A stretch of 64,000 bases of DNA from Sphingomonas sp. Leaf412 (GTDB lineage: Bacteria > Pseudomonadota > Alphaproteobacteria > Sphingomonadales > Sphingomonadaceae), in the NCBI RefSeq assembly GCF_001425405.1, contig NZ_LMQP01000002.1, positions 148,194 to 212,193 on the forward strand. Direction: 5' to 3'. Shown here one piece after another: positions 55,662-64,000 of this stretch. Position 1 is the stretch's first letter. Every line of letters begins with the position of its first letter. The notes beneath the pieces are model-generated. The model worked only from the letters and a program-made list of their open reading frames with translations. It was not told where the DNA came from and made no database searches. The position numbers and the translations under genes were made by a program.

Positions 55662-57824
55662 TCACTTCCTCGCCAGATTCTTGCGCGCCCAGTTCGCCTC
55701 GTCGATCACGTACAGCCGTACCAGCTGCGCCTGTTCGGGGGTCATGACCTTCGCGAAGCTGACCATGCCCTGATCCTTCAGCGCGCCGTCGATCAGGATC
55801 GACTTCCACGTGTCGGCATCCGCCAGCGTCGGCGAATGCTGAAGGTCGGGCAGGACGCCGCCGCCGCCCGCGCTGGCGCCGTGGCACACCTGGCAGAAGC
55901 GGCCGTACAATGCCTGTCCCTGCGCGACCTGCTGCGGCGTGGCGGTGGACGGCGGGGGCGGCGGGGGCGGCGCGGCGGTCGTGGTCGCGACCGCGGGCAG
56001 CTTCGTCGCGCCGCCCAGCTTGAACACCAGCAGGCGCGGCTTGTTGGGGACGTCGCGCGCCTTGCCGATGGCGTAGCCGATCGACAGCGGCAGCGCGCCG
56101 CCGCGGCCCGCGAGGATCGCGACATATTGCGTGTCGCCGACCATGTAGGTCGACGCCCCCGCCATCACGCCGGTGCCGACGGGGTAGGAGAACAATTGCT
56201 TGCCGCTGCCCGCGTCATAGGCGCGGAATTCGCCCAGCGCGGTACCCTGGAACACCAGGTTGCCCGCGGTCGCCATCGTGCCGCCGTTCCACGGCGTCGG
56301 ATAGGGCACGGTCCAGCGCGCCTTGTTCGCCACCGGGTCCCACGCCACAAGCGCGCCCGTCGCGCCCGCGGTCGCGGCCTTCACCACCGCGGCGTCGCGC
56401 GGGTACATGGCGTTGCCCAGGTCCTGCCCCACGTTGAAGCCGATCGGCTTGGGCCCGTCCAATGGCGACGACGGATTCAGATACGCCGAGCCGACCGACT
56501 GCGCGGGGATATAGGCGAGGCCGGTCTGGCGCGAGAAGGCCATCGGCTGCCAGTTGTGCGCCGCGATCGCGCTGGGCATCGCGAGGAACGGCTTGCCGGT
56601 CTTGTAGAAGCGCGCGGCGGGATTCTCGATCGGGCGACCGGTCTTCATGTCGTAACCGCTCGCCCAGTTGACGCCGGGGATGAACTGGCCCGCGTTGATG
56701 AGCTTTCCGTTGGTGCGGTCGACGACGTAGAAGAAGCCGTTCTTCGGCGCCTGCATCAGCACCTTGCGCGGCTGCCCGCCGATCGTCAGCGTCGCGAGCG
56801 CGATCGGTTGCGTGGCGGTGAAGTCCCACGTCTCGCCCGGCGTCTCCTGATAATGCCACACATATTCGCCGGTCGACGGTTTCAGCGCGACGATCGAGGA
56901 CAGGAACAGATTGTCGCCCTGCCCCTCGCTGCGCAGGCCGTGGTTCCATGGGGAGCCGTTGCCGACGCCCAGGTACAATTGGTCGAGATCGGCGTCGTAG
57001 ACGATCGAATCCCAGACGGTGCCGCCGCCGCCCGACTGCTTCCACTGGCCGTTCTTCGACCAGGTGGGCGACACCTTCGCCATCGCGGGGTCGCTGACCT
57101 CCCCGTCCTTCGCGCCGGTGGGATTGGGGACGGTGTAGAAGCGCCATTTCTTCGCGCCGGTCGCGGCGTCGTAGGCGGTGACATAGCCGCGCACGCCGAA
57201 TTCCGCGCCGCCGTTGCCGATGACGACCATGTCCTTGATGACCCGCGGCACGCCGGTGATGGTGTAGGGCTTGCTGTTGTCGGTGGTCTGCACCGACCAG
57301 TCGGGCTTGCCGGTTTCGGCGTCGAGCGCGATCAGGCGGCCGTCGATCGTGCCGACGTACAGCCGGCCCTTCCACGCCGCGACGCCGCGATTGACGACGT
57401 CGCAGCACGCCTGCACGCCCTTGTCCTTCGACACGCCGGGATCGAATTCCCACAGCTTCGCGCCGGTGGCGGCGTCGTAGGCGAACACCTTCGACCACGG
57501 GCCGGTCACGAACAACTTTCCGTCGACCACCACCGGCGTCGCCTCCTGCCCGCGTGCGTCGGGCATGTCGGCGAACCAGGCGAGGCCGAGCTTCGCCACG
57601 TTGCCCGCATTCACCTGCGTCAGGGGGGAAAAGCGGTCCTCGCTATAGTCGAAGCCGGTCATCGCCCAGTCGCGGCCGTCGCCGCCGGTGGTCAGCAGCG
57701 CGGCGTCGACCTTTCCCACGCCGGTCGGCGCGGCGCGGTCGGGCGCGCCGGTTTCGGTGCCGCCGCTGCATGCCGACAACATCATCGCCGCGATCAGCGA
57801 CACCTGGCCCTTCCGCATCCCCAT
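55662..57824 (-). CDS. PQQ-dependent dehydrogenase with C-terminal cytochrome c
   Basis: A 720-residue quinohaemoprotein alcohol dehydrogenase type. A lipobox (LSACSGG, Cys at about 19) suggests a lipid-anchored periplasmic protein. The beta-propeller shows the vicinal disulfide pair in VQACCDVVNRG and the catalytic aspartate in PGETWDFTATQ; the residue two places later is Thr, not Asp, so calcium rather than lanthanide use is expected. A Pro-rich linker (PPPPPPPST) leads to a cytochrome c domain with CQVCH (about 644-648). It oxidises a primary alcohol or similar compound and passes electrons to the haem. No PQQ synthesis genes are in the window. Confidence 0.92.
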   Translation of the reverse strand: MGMRKGQVSLIAAMMLSACSGGTETGAPDRAAPTGVGKVDAALLTTGGDGRDWAMTGFDYSEDRFSPLTQVNAGNVAKLGLAWFADMPDARGQEATPVVVDGKLFVTGPWSKVFAYDAATGAKLWEFDPGVSKDKGVQACCDVVNRGVAAWKGRLYVGTIDGRLIALDAETGKPDWSVQTTDNSKPYTITGVPRVIKDMVVIGNGGAEFGVRGYVTAYDAATGAKKWRFYTVPNPTGAKDGEVSDPAMAKVSPTWSKNGQWKQSGGGGTVWDSIVYDADLDQLYLGVGNGSPWNHGLRSEGQGDNLFLSSIVALKPSTGEYVWHYQETPGETWDFTATQPIALATLTIGGQPRKVLMQAPKNGFFYVVDRTNGKLINAGQFIPGVNWASGYDMKTGRPIENPAARFYKTGKPFLAMPSAIAAHNWQPMAFSRQTGLAYIPAQSVGSAYLNPSSPLDGPKPIGFNVGQDLGNAMYPRDAAVVKAATAGATGALVAWDPVANKARWTVPYPTPWNGGTMATAGNLVFQGTALGEFRAYDAGSGKQLFSYPVGTGVMAGASTYMVGDTQYVAILAGRGGALPLSIGYAIGKARDVPNKPRLLVFKLGGATKLPAVATTTAAPPPPPPPSTATPQQVAQGQALYGRFCQVCHGASAGGGGVLPDLQHSPTLADADTWKSILIDGALKDQGMVSFAKVMTPEQAQLVRLYVIDEANWARKNLARK

Positions 57825-57957
57825 TCTCCCCGTCGGCGCCGCGATTCCGGTCGCTTTGGCACGATCGTGGCGCAGTTGGGCGGGGATGGGAAGGCGTAGC
57901 GCGATGTTAAGTTGATCGACCTAGGGGGAGAATCGACGGGACGGGGATTTTTACGGG

Positions 57958-59052
57958 ATGTCGATGCGTATCACCGGGCAGCGCCTGATCCATGCCACGC
58001 TGGTGCTGCCGCTGCTGCTGACCGGATGCGGCGGCGAGGGTGGCGACGGGGGCGGGGCAAGCACGCCGATCGCGGTCGCGCCGACACCGACGCCGACTCC
58101 CGCCCCTTCGCCGTCGCCCACGCCGACGCCCAGCCCGACGCCGACCGCCACCGTCGCGGTACCGCCCGCGCCCGCGCGCCCGGCCAGCTGGGCCGCGGGC
58201 GCCGCCGCGCTGTACGTGACCGCGCCCGACGTGCCGGGATGCTCGACCGGCGTGCTGCGCCAGGCGGTGAAGGACGACGTGCTGCTGCGGATGAACGCGC
58301 TGCGCGCGCTGCACGGGCTGGCGCCCGTCACGTACAACGACGCCGACGATGCCCAGACGATGGAATCGTCGCTGATGATGGCCGCCAACGGCGCGCTCGA
58401 TCACACGCCGCCCAACACGTGGAAATGCTGGACGCAGACCGGGTACAACGGATCGAGCAGCAGCAACCTGTACGGGGGCACCGTTTCCGCCTTCCTGACA
58501 TGGTCGAGCGAGGACGATTTCATCGCGGGCTGGATGACGGAGGTGAACAATTTGCTGGCCGACAATGTCGGTCACCGCCGCTGGATGCTCGATCCGTTCC
58601 TGGGCAAGATTTCCTACGGCCGGGTGGCGCAGGTTTTGAGCGACGGGCGCCGGACCGACGCCGCGTCGCTGAAGGTGTTCGGGTTCGCAGGCGGCGTGCC
58701 CGCGCCGGGGACCGTGCCCGCGTATGTCGCCTATCCGCAGGGCGATTATCCCGCGCGCTGGTTCGATCCGCGCGCTTTGCTGTCATTCTCCGCCGTCGCC
58801 AGCACCGCCGGGCGCGGCGCGAACGCGAACGTCAGCTTCGCCAATGCCACGATCACGGTGCGCGATCCGTCGGGCACTGCGCTGGCGATCAGCGGCGTGT
58901 CGTTCGACAATGTCGGCTACGGCCTGCCCAACAACCTGCAATGGAAGGTCGCGGGGTTGCAGAACAACGTGCGCTATTCGGTGGCGATCGCGGGCGTGGT
59001 CGTGAACGGCGTGACGCGGAATTACGATTACACGTTCCGCAGCGTGAGTTGA
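57958..59052 (+). CDS. CAP/SCP-domain lipoprotein
   Basis: A 364-residue envelope protein. The signal peptide ends in a lipobox (LLTGCGG, Cys at about 23), followed by a Pro/Thr linker made of repeated PTPTPSP (about 40-70). The CAP domain (about 100-235) has NALRALHGLAPVTYND, the cavity residues in LDHTPPN and GHRRWMLDP, as in SCP-like proteins. A C-terminal beta-rich domain (about 255-364) may be Ig-like. The role is unknown; such proteins occur in extracellular or wall-binding settings. The ATG at 57958 has no strong ribosome-binding site; 57964 is an alternative. Confidence 0.85.
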   Translation: MSMRITGQRLIHATLVLPLLLTGCGGEGGDGGGASTPIAVAPTPTPTPAPSPSPTPTPSPTPTATVAVPPAPARPASWAAGAAALYVTAPDVPGCSTGVLRQAVKDDVLLRMNALRALHGLAPVTYNDADDAQTMESSLMMAANGALDHTPPNTWKCWTQTGYNGSSSSNLYGGTVSAFLTWSSEDDFIAGWMTEVNNLLADNVGHRRWMLDPFLGKISYGRVAQVLSDGRRTDAASLKVFGFAGGVPAPGTVPAYVAYPQGDYPARWFDPRALLSFSAVASTAGRGANANVSFANATITVRDPSGTALAISGVSFDNVGYGLPNNLQWKVAGLQNNVRYSVAIAGVVVNGVTRNYDYTFRSVS

Positions 59053-59062
59053 TTTCGTCGCC

Positions 59063-59138
59063 CGTCATCGTGCTCGTAGCGGAGTAATCCAGTGTTTCGC
59101 GCGGGACTCTGGATTGCTTCGCTGCGCTCGCAATGACG
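59063..59138. repeat. REP-like element after the CAP gene
   Basis: Outer arms CGTCAT (59063-59068) and ATGACG (59133-59138) enclose an inner inverted repeat AATCCAG (59086-59092) and CTGGATT (59109-59115), with the familiar alphaproteobacterial sequence GGATTGCTTCGCTGCGCTCG. It lies just before a Rho-independent terminator. Confidence 0.75.
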
Positions 59139-59147
59139 AAATGAGAC

Positions 59148-59185
59148 AAGGCCCGCCGCGCTTTTCAGCGCGACGGGCCTTTTCT
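59148..59185 (+). terminator. Rho-independent terminator between convergent genes
   Basis: An interrupted 13-bp stem (AAGGCCCG-C-CGCGC and GCGCG-A-CGGGCCTT) with the loop TTTTCA is followed by TTCTGTT on the plus strand. On the minus strand the stem is followed by GTCTC. It should end the CAP-gene transcript and perhaps also that of the opposing protease gene. Confidence 0.8.
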
Positions 59186-59204
59186 GTTACTCGGGTAGCC
59201 CGCG

Positions 59205-60743
59205 TTACTTGATCTTGACCGGGATGAAGACGCCGGCGGTCCGCTGGCGCGTGACGTTGAGCAGGACGGCGGGGCGGCCCGCGGTCTTCGCCGCGGCCAC
59301 GACGCGCGCCACGTCGGCGGCGGTGCGGACCGGCTGCGAATTCACCGCGGAGATCACGTCGCCGCGACGCAGCTTCTGGCCCGCGTCGCTGGACGGATCG
59401 GTCGCGACGACCACGACGCCCTGCACGGTCGAATCGACCCCGACCGAACGCGCGATCTGCGGCGTCAGCGGCTGGACCGTGACGCCCAGCGACGCGGTCG
59501 GGGCGACCTCGCCCGTGCCGTTGTCGTCGGGCAGGCCGTCGTCGTCGCCGCCGCCGCCGAGCGCGGCGATCTGGTCTTCCGCCGGACGGGTCGCGACCGT
59601 CGCGGTCAGCGTCTGGGGACGGCCGTCGCGGATCACGTCCAGCTTGATCGCCGATCCCGGCGCCGCATTGGCGACGAGATACGACAGGGTCTGGTCCGGC
59701 GACACCTTCTTGCCGTTGATCGCGGTGACGACGTCGCCCGCGCGCAGGCCCGCCTTCGCACCCGGGCCCGCGGGCTCGACGCGGCCGATGATCTCGCCCT
59801 GGTTCTTGGGCAGGCCCAGCGCGGCGGCGATGTCGTCGCTCACCGGCTGGATGCCGACGCCGAGATAGCCGCGCTGCACCGACTGGCCCTTGATGAGGGT
59901 GTCGATGATCGGCTTCGCCTCCGTCGCGGGGATCGCGAAACCGATGCCGATGTTGCCGCCCGACTGCGAATAGATCTGGCTGTTGATGCCGATCACGTCG
60001 CCGTTCAGGTTGAACATCGGGCCGCCCGAATTGCCCTGGTTGATCGCGGCATCGGTCTGGATGAAGCTGTCGAACGGGCCGTTGCCGGTCGACCGGTGGA
60101 CCGCCGACACGATGCCCGCGGTGACCGTGCCGCCCAGGCCGAACGGCTGCCCGATCGCGACGATCCAGTCGCCGACGCGCGCACGGGTCGAATCGCCCAG
60201 CTTCACGAACGGCAGCGCGGTCGGCGACGTGATCTTCAGAACCGCCAGGTCCGACGTCGGATCGCGGCCGATCAGCTTCGCCTTGTATTCCTTGCGGTCC
60301 TGCAAGGTGACGGTGATCGATTCGACCGTCGCGCCGCGCGCCGCCGGCGCGATGACGTGGTTGTTGGTGACGACATAGCCGTCGGCGGAGATCAGGAAGC
60401 CCGATCCCAGAGACTGCCCCTCGCGCGTCACGGGCGCGCCGCCCTGTCCGCCGCCGCCCATGCCGCCGAACAATTCGCCGAACGGCGTGCCCGCGAACGG
60501 GTTAGCCTGCTGCTGCACCGTCACGCGCTGAGTCGTGGAGATGTTGACGACCGCGGGTTGCAGCTTGGCGACCATGTCGGCGAAGCTCATCGGCGCGCCC
60601 GCCTTGGGCGCCTGCGCCTGGATCGCGCCGGGTTCATTCTGCGCCACCTGCGCGGTCGCGGGGTTCTGCATGGTCAGCGAGGCGGCGGTGCCGCCGAGGA
60701 GGATCGCGCCGGTCAGGGCATAGGCGTATCGCACGGTCTTCAT
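59205..60743 (-). CDS. degP: Periplasmic serine protease, Do family (DegP/DegQ)
   Basis: A 512-residue periplasmic quality-control protease. A signal peptide (about 1-32) precedes the trypsin-like domain with His129 (NNHVI), Asp165 (TSDLAVLK) and Ser239 (GNSGGP). A Gly/Gln-rich LA-type loop (near 90-105) and two PDZ domains (about 290-380 and 420-505) follow. The AGAGGAC before the ATG is a good ribosome-binding site. It lies downstream of hflK-hflC on the same strand, with a 152-bp gap. Confidence 0.95.
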   Translation of the reverse strand: MKTVRYAYALTGAILLGGTAASLTMQNPATAQVAQNEPGAIQAQAPKAGAPMSFADMVAKLQPAVVNISTTQRVTVQQQANPFAGTPFGELFGGMGGGGQGGAPVTREGQSLGSGFLISADGYVVTNNHVIAPAARGATVESITVTLQDRKEYKAKLIGRDPTSDLAVLKITSPTALPFVKLGDSTRARVGDWIVAIGQPFGLGGTVTAGIVSAVHRSTGNGPFDSFIQTDAAINQGNSGGPMFNLNGDVIGINSQIYSQSGGNIGIGFAIPATEAKPIIDTLIKGQSVQRGYLGVGIQPVSDDIAAALGLPKNQGEIIGRVEPAGPGAKAGLRAGDVVTAINGKKVSPDQTLSYLVANAAPGSAIKLDVIRDGRPQTLTATVATRPAEDQIAALGGGGDDDGLPDDNGTGEVAPTASLGVTVQPLTPQIARSVGVDSTVQGVVVVATDPSSDAGQKLRRGDVISAVNSQPVRTAADVARVVAAAKTAGRPAVLLNVTRQRTAGVFIPVKIK

Positions 60744-60895
60744 GTCCTCTTGGTCACCCGGTCAAAGCTGTGGAGGTGCCACGTGCTGTGGCTTTCCCAC
60801 GATGAACGGCGATTGAATGTGAACGATCCGTCAGCCGCGCCGGTCGCCCCGCATTACCCGACTTGAGGGGGTGACGGCGGTGCGACCGGGCGTGG

Positions 60896-61774
60896 TCACG
60901 GCCGCCCGCGGCCCTCGAACTCGCGCAGGTAGGCGTTGTCGCGGCTCATGATGATGTTCGTCGATCCCGCGGGCGCGGCGTTGCCGTCGGCGCCGAAGGT
61001 GTAGCGGTACGACTGCATCGCGCGGTAGAAATCGTAGAAGTCGGCGTCCTTGCTGAACGCCTGCGCGTAGATCTGCGCGGAGGAGGCGTCGGCCTCCGCC
61101 CGCACGATCTGCGCCGCCTTCTGCCCCTGCGCGCGGATCGTGTTCGCCTCCTGCTGGCGCGCGGTGCGCATCCGCGACAGCGCGCTTTCCAGCGGGCTGC
61201 CCTCGGGAAGGTCGGCATGCTTGATCCGCACGTCGATGATCTCCGCCCCGTATTGCCGCGCGTCGCGCTGCAACGACGCCTGGATCGCGTCCATGACGCG
61301 CCCGCGTTCGGGCGACAGCAGGCTGGCGAACTGCACCTTGCCCAGTTCGTTGCGCAACGCGGTGCCGAGCAGCGGGCGGAGCTGGTCCGCGACGCGCTCC
61401 TCGGTGCTGGACGTGCTGCCGGTGGAGGTGATCGCCTTCAACGGATCGACGATGCGGAAGCGCGCGAAGGCGTCGACGTTCAGCCGCAGCTGGTCGGTCG
61501 ACAGGACCAGCGTGTTGTCGAGATCGGCGTCGAGCACGCGCTTGTCGATCCACACGATCTTGTCGACGAAGGGCACGCGCGCGATCACGCCCGCGCCGGT
61601 GTTGCCCACGACCTGTCCCGGCGTCCACTGGTTGACGATGCGGATCGGGTTGTTGAGCCGCAGCACGACGGCCTGCATGGTTTCGGGCACGATCGCGAAG
61701 GTCGCCGCGGCGACGATGACGACCAGCAGTGCGGCGAAGCCGGCGGCGATGGGATTCTGCATCCAGCGCGGCAT
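60896..61774 (-). CDS. hflC: SPFH-domain protein HflC
   Basis: A 292-residue inner-membrane protein with one N-terminal helix (about 10-30) and an SPFH/prohibitin domain (about 30-190), followed by a coiled-coil rich in Ala, Gln and Glu (ARQQEANTIRAQGQKAAQIV). HflC pairs with HflK to form a periplasmic cage around FtsH. The first ATG (61774) overlaps the hflK stop (TGATG); a second ATG at 61762 is possible. Confidence 0.95.
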   Translation of the reverse strand: MPRWMQNPIAAGFAALLVVIVAAATFAIVPETMQAVVLRLNNPIRIVNQWTPGQVVGNTGAGVIARVPFVDKIVWIDKRVLDADLDNTLVLSTDQLRLNVDAFARFRIVDPLKAITSTGSTSSTEERVADQLRPLLGTALRNELGKVQFASLLSPERGRVMDAIQASLQRDARQYGAEIIDVRIKHADLPEGSPLESALSRMRTARQQEANTIRAQGQKAAQIVRAEADASSAQIYAQAFSKDADFYDFYRAMQSYRYTFGADGNAAPAGSTNIIMSRDNAYLREFEGRGRP

Positions 61775-62919
61775 CAGCGGGCACCCCCCTGCGTCGCGGC
61801 GGGCTGGGCCGTGGTTTCCGGCTCGGTCAGCTTGCGCGCGCGGTCCAGCGGCAGGAGCGGCGCCACGCCGGGAACCTCCACGATCGTCTTGTCCGTCTTG
61901 GCCAGCACGGCCTCCATCGTCTCGTAATACATGCGGCGGCGCGTGACCTCCGGCGCCAGGCGGTACTGGGCGTAGACCTTGTCGAAGGACGCGGCCTCGC
62001 CCTGCGCGCGCGCGATCACCTGCTGCGCGTAGGAGCGGGCGTTGTTGAGGTCGCCCACCGCCTGCTGCTGCGCCGCGGTGACGGCGTTGAAGTCGTCGAT
62101 CAGGCTGGCGGGGGCGGCGGCCTGCTTGATCGACACGCCCTGCACGCGCACGCCCGCCTCGTAGCTGTCGAGGATCTCCTGCATCGCGGTCGTGACCTTC
62201 GCCTCGATCGTGGTGCGGCCCGCGCCGATCGCCTCGTTGAGCGTCGTCGTCGCCAGCACCGCGCGCATCGCGCTTTCCGCGGTGGCGCGGACGGTTTCCT
62301 GCGGGTCCTTGATCTCGAACACGTAATCGCGCGGGTTCGTGATGCGCCAGCGGACGGTATAGGCCAGGTCGATGATGTTCTGGTCGCCGGTCAGGACGTT
62401 CTCCCCGCCCTCGCGCGGGAATTCGTCGGTACGCACCTGTTCCACGTCCACCTTCGTCACGCTGACGAAGGGGGCGGGGAGGGTGAGGCGGATGCCGGGT
62501 TCCAGCATCCCCGAATAGCGGCCGAAGAAGGTGACGACGCCGCGCTGCTGCGGCCCGATCTGGTGGATCGAGGTGAACACCAGCCAGATCGCGGCGATGA
62601 CGCCGACGCCCAGCAGCCACAGGGTGCGCGCATTGGCGCCCATCGGCAGTTGCGGGCGCCCGCCGCCGCCGCCGCCGTCGCCCCCGCCGCCACCGGGGAT
62701 GCGCGCCTTCTTCAGGAATTCGTCCAGCGCGGTCGGCCGTCCGCCGCCGGCCTTGCGCCCGCCGGGCGGCTGCGCCCACGGATTGCGCGGGCCCGCGCCC
62801 CCCTTTCCGTCGTCGCCGCCGCCGCCCTCGCCCCACGGGCTGGGCGGACCATTGTTGTCGGCGGCGAGAAGGGTCGGGCGGCGCAACGTGAAGCGGGGCC
62901 AACGCGGGAGGATGCTCAT
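61774..62919 (-). CDS. hflK: SPFH-domain protein HflK
   Basis: A 381-residue protein with a Gly/Pro-rich cytoplasmic segment (about 20-95, runs of Gly such as GGGGGDGGGGGG), a membrane helix (about 100-120), and an SPFH domain starting near QRGVVTFFGRYSGMLEPGI. A coiled-coil with NNARSYAQQVIARAQGEA follows. It forms the HflK/HflC-FtsH complex that regulates membrane-protein turnover. AAGGAC precedes the ATG. It is divergent from mrp with a 72-bp gap. Confidence 0.95.
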   Translation of the reverse strand: MSILPRWPRFTLRRPTLLAADNNGPPSPWGEGGGGDDGKGGAGPRNPWAQPPGGRKAGGGRPTALDEFLKKARIPGGGGGDGGGGGGRPQLPMGANARTLWLLGVGVIAAIWLVFTSIHQIGPQQRGVVTFFGRYSGMLEPGIRLTLPAPFVSVTKVDVEQVRTDEFPREGGENVLTGDQNIIDLAYTVRWRITNPRDYVFEIKDPQETVRATAESAMRAVLATTTLNEAIGAGRTTIEAKVTTAMQEILDSYEAGVRVQGVSIKQAAAPASLIDDFNAVTAAQQQAVGDLNNARSYAQQVIARAQGEAASFDKVYAQYRLAPEVTRRRMYYETMEAVLAKTDKTIVEVPGVAPLLPLDRARKLTEPETTAQPAATQGGAR

Positions 62920-62991
62920 GACTGTCCTTATAGGAACGCCGCGCGCGAAAAACAGTGGCAAGGCGCGGTCGCACGCGTATCGCCCCGACAC

Positions 62992-63936
62992 ATGATCGAA
63001 CAACAGGTGAAGGCCGCGGTCGCGGCGGTGGCGGGCACGCGCGCGACGGTGCGGGTGGAAGGGCAGCGGATCGGCGTCGTGCTGGACGCCAGCGGGCTGG
63101 ACCCGACGCAGCGCGACGCGATGGAGGCCGCGGTGCGGATGGCCGCGGGCGCGCCCGGGTTCGAGGTGCGCGTGGTCGTCACAGCCGAACGCACGCAGCG
63201 CCGCCTGATCGCGATCGCCAGCGGGAAGGGGGGCGTGGGCAAGTCCACGCTGGCCGCGAACCTGGCCATCGCGCTGGCGCGGCTGGGGCGGCGGACGGGG
63301 ATGGTCGACGCCGACATCTACGGCCCGTCGCAGCCGACGCTGCTGGGCGCGGAGGGGACGCGGCCGCAGGCGCGCGACAAGGTACTGCTGCCCGTCGCCA
63401 CCCGCTTCGGCGTGCCCCTGCTGTCGATGGGGCAGCTGATCGAGCCGGGGAAGGCGATCGCGTGGCGCGGGCCGATGACCGCGGGTGCGCTGGGGCAATT
63501 GATCGACGCCGACTGGGGCGCCACCGATACTTTGGTCGTCGACCTGCCGCCGGGGACGGGGGACGTGCAGCTGACCATGATCCAGAAGCATCGCCCCGCG
63601 GGCGCGGTGATCGTGTCGACGCCGCAGGACCTGGCGCTGATCGACGCGCGGAGGGCGATCGACCTGTTCGAGAAGGCGGGGGTGCCGATCATCGGGCTGG
63701 TCGAGAATATGGCGGGCTACATCTGCCCGCATTGCGGCGAGGTGTCGGACCCGTTCGGGCGCGGGGGGGCGGCGGCGGCGGCGGCGGCGGCGGGGATCCC
63801 GTTCCTGGGGCGCGTGCCGCTGGATATCGCGATCCGTACCGCGTCGGATGCGGGAGAACCGCCGGCCGCGCAGGACGACGACCGGGTGTTCGCGCCGATC
63901 GCGGTGCAGGTGGGGGCGTGGTTGGGCGCGCTCTAG
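62992..63936 (+). CDS. mrp: Iron-sulfur cluster carrier protein Mrp/ApbC
   Basis: A 314-residue P-loop ATPase. The deviant Walker A is SGKGGVGKST (about 77-86), Walker B-like DADIYGPSQP follows, and the CPHC pair in YICPHCGE binds the bridging Fe-S cluster. A short MIP18-like N-terminal domain (about 1-65) is present. It delivers Fe-S clusters to apoproteins in the cytoplasm. There is no clear ribosome-binding site before the ATG at 62992. An Ala run (GGAAAAAAAAG) is a GC-rich codon repeat in the C-terminal half. Confidence 0.94.
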   Translation: MIEQQVKAAVAAVAGTRATVRVEGQRIGVVLDASGLDPTQRDAMEAAVRMAAGAPGFEVRVVVTAERTQRRLIAIASGKGGVGKSTLAANLAIALARLGRRTGMVDADIYGPSQPTLLGAEGTRPQARDKVLLPVATRFGVPLLSMGQLIEPGKAIAWRGPMTAGALGQLIDADWGATDTLVVDLPPGTGDVQLTMIQKHRPAGAVIVSTPQDLALIDARRAIDLFEKAGVPIIGLVENMAGYICPHCGEVSDPFGRGGAAAAAAAAGIPFLGRVPLDIAIRTASDAGEPPAAQDDDRVFAPIAVQVGAWLGAL

Positions 63937-63938
63937 AT

Positions 63939-64000
63939 CCTCCCCGGTACGGGGAGGGGGACCATCCGCAGGATGGTGGAGGGGCTTTGGCAGCGCTCCG
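63939..64000. repeat. Palindromic repeat after mrp, running to the window edge
   Basis: A stem CCTCCCCG-GTA-CGGGGAGG (63939-63957) is followed by a second hairpin CCATCC-GCA-GGATGG (63962-63976) and GGAGGGGCT. The first stem has the same core as the hairpins before murB and hisA. It begins 3 bp after the mrp stop and may help to end its transcript. Confidence 0.75.

Overview
The window is GC-rich chromosomal DNA from an alphaproteobacterium, most likely a member of the Sphingomonadaceae (Sphingomonas-like). The reasons are the protein sequences themselves, an alphaproteobacterial LexA operator (GTTC-N7-GTTC), the alpha-type SspB adaptor, the short PurL, the gene order hisB-YciI-hisH-hisA, and many small dispersed palindromes of the kind common in sphingomonads. 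I see no rRNA, tRNA, CRISPR array, prophage, plasmid function or full-length insertion sequence. Almost every gene is a housekeeping gene; the unusual material lies in the palindromic repeats and in a few damaged or rearranged loci.

Layout. 1-3.7 kb: the N-terminus of aat, a small lipoprotein, a Y-family DNA polymerase with a LexA box at its start, an orphan VapB antitoxin beside a decayed VapC remnant, cysteine synthase and a small membrane protein. 3.7-22.7 kb: a complete dcw cell-wall and division cluster in the order mraZ-rsmH-ftsL-ftsI-murE-murF-mraY-murD-ftsW-murG-murC-murB-ddl-ftsQ-ftsA-ftsZ, mostly with overlapping stop and start codons. Its upstream region carries a second LexA box and five RGGGA motifs in exact 10-bp phase, a likely MraZ operator. 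murD contains an in-frame 102-bp palindromic element, and the only three larger gaps between mraY and murB each hold a repeat. 23-29.8 kb: a NUDIX hydrolase, a TPR/SPOR protein, dGTPase, a small secreted protein, argS and a second SPOR protein. 29.9-41.2 kb, nearly all on the minus strand: purL, a phospholipase D-like protein, arsC, a membrane protein, the phosphate transporter pit with a NUDIX-DUF47 reading frame, and the histidine genes hisB-YciI-hisH-hisA and hisF, split by an opposing ATP-grasp gene.

41.2-53.2 kb is mixed metabolism: sspB, an HPP membrane protein, fumC, two tiny overlapping genes, a CoA-transferase, a zinc-type dehydrogenase, an MBL-fold hydrolase, a GNAT protein, a TetR regulator, a flavodoxin-like protein and an M20 peptidase. 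53.6-57.8 kb: glnB-glnA with a sigma-54 type promoter, and a PQQ-cytochrome c dehydrogenase. 58-64 kb: a CAP-domain lipoprotein, a DegP-type protease, hflC/hflK and the Mrp Fe-S carrier.

How the genes work together. The dcw block makes the lipid-linked peptidoglycan precursor and builds the divisome. The two SPOR proteins may also act at septa. DegP with HflK/HflC forms an envelope quality-control neighbourhood. glnB-glnA is a nitrogen-control unit. pit and the DUF47 protein form a phosphate uptake unit. The observations I rate highest are the palindrome inside murD, a 33-36 bp palindrome inserted in another repeat, repeat arms that supply the ribosome-binding sites of murB and hisA, and the phased motif array before mraZ.
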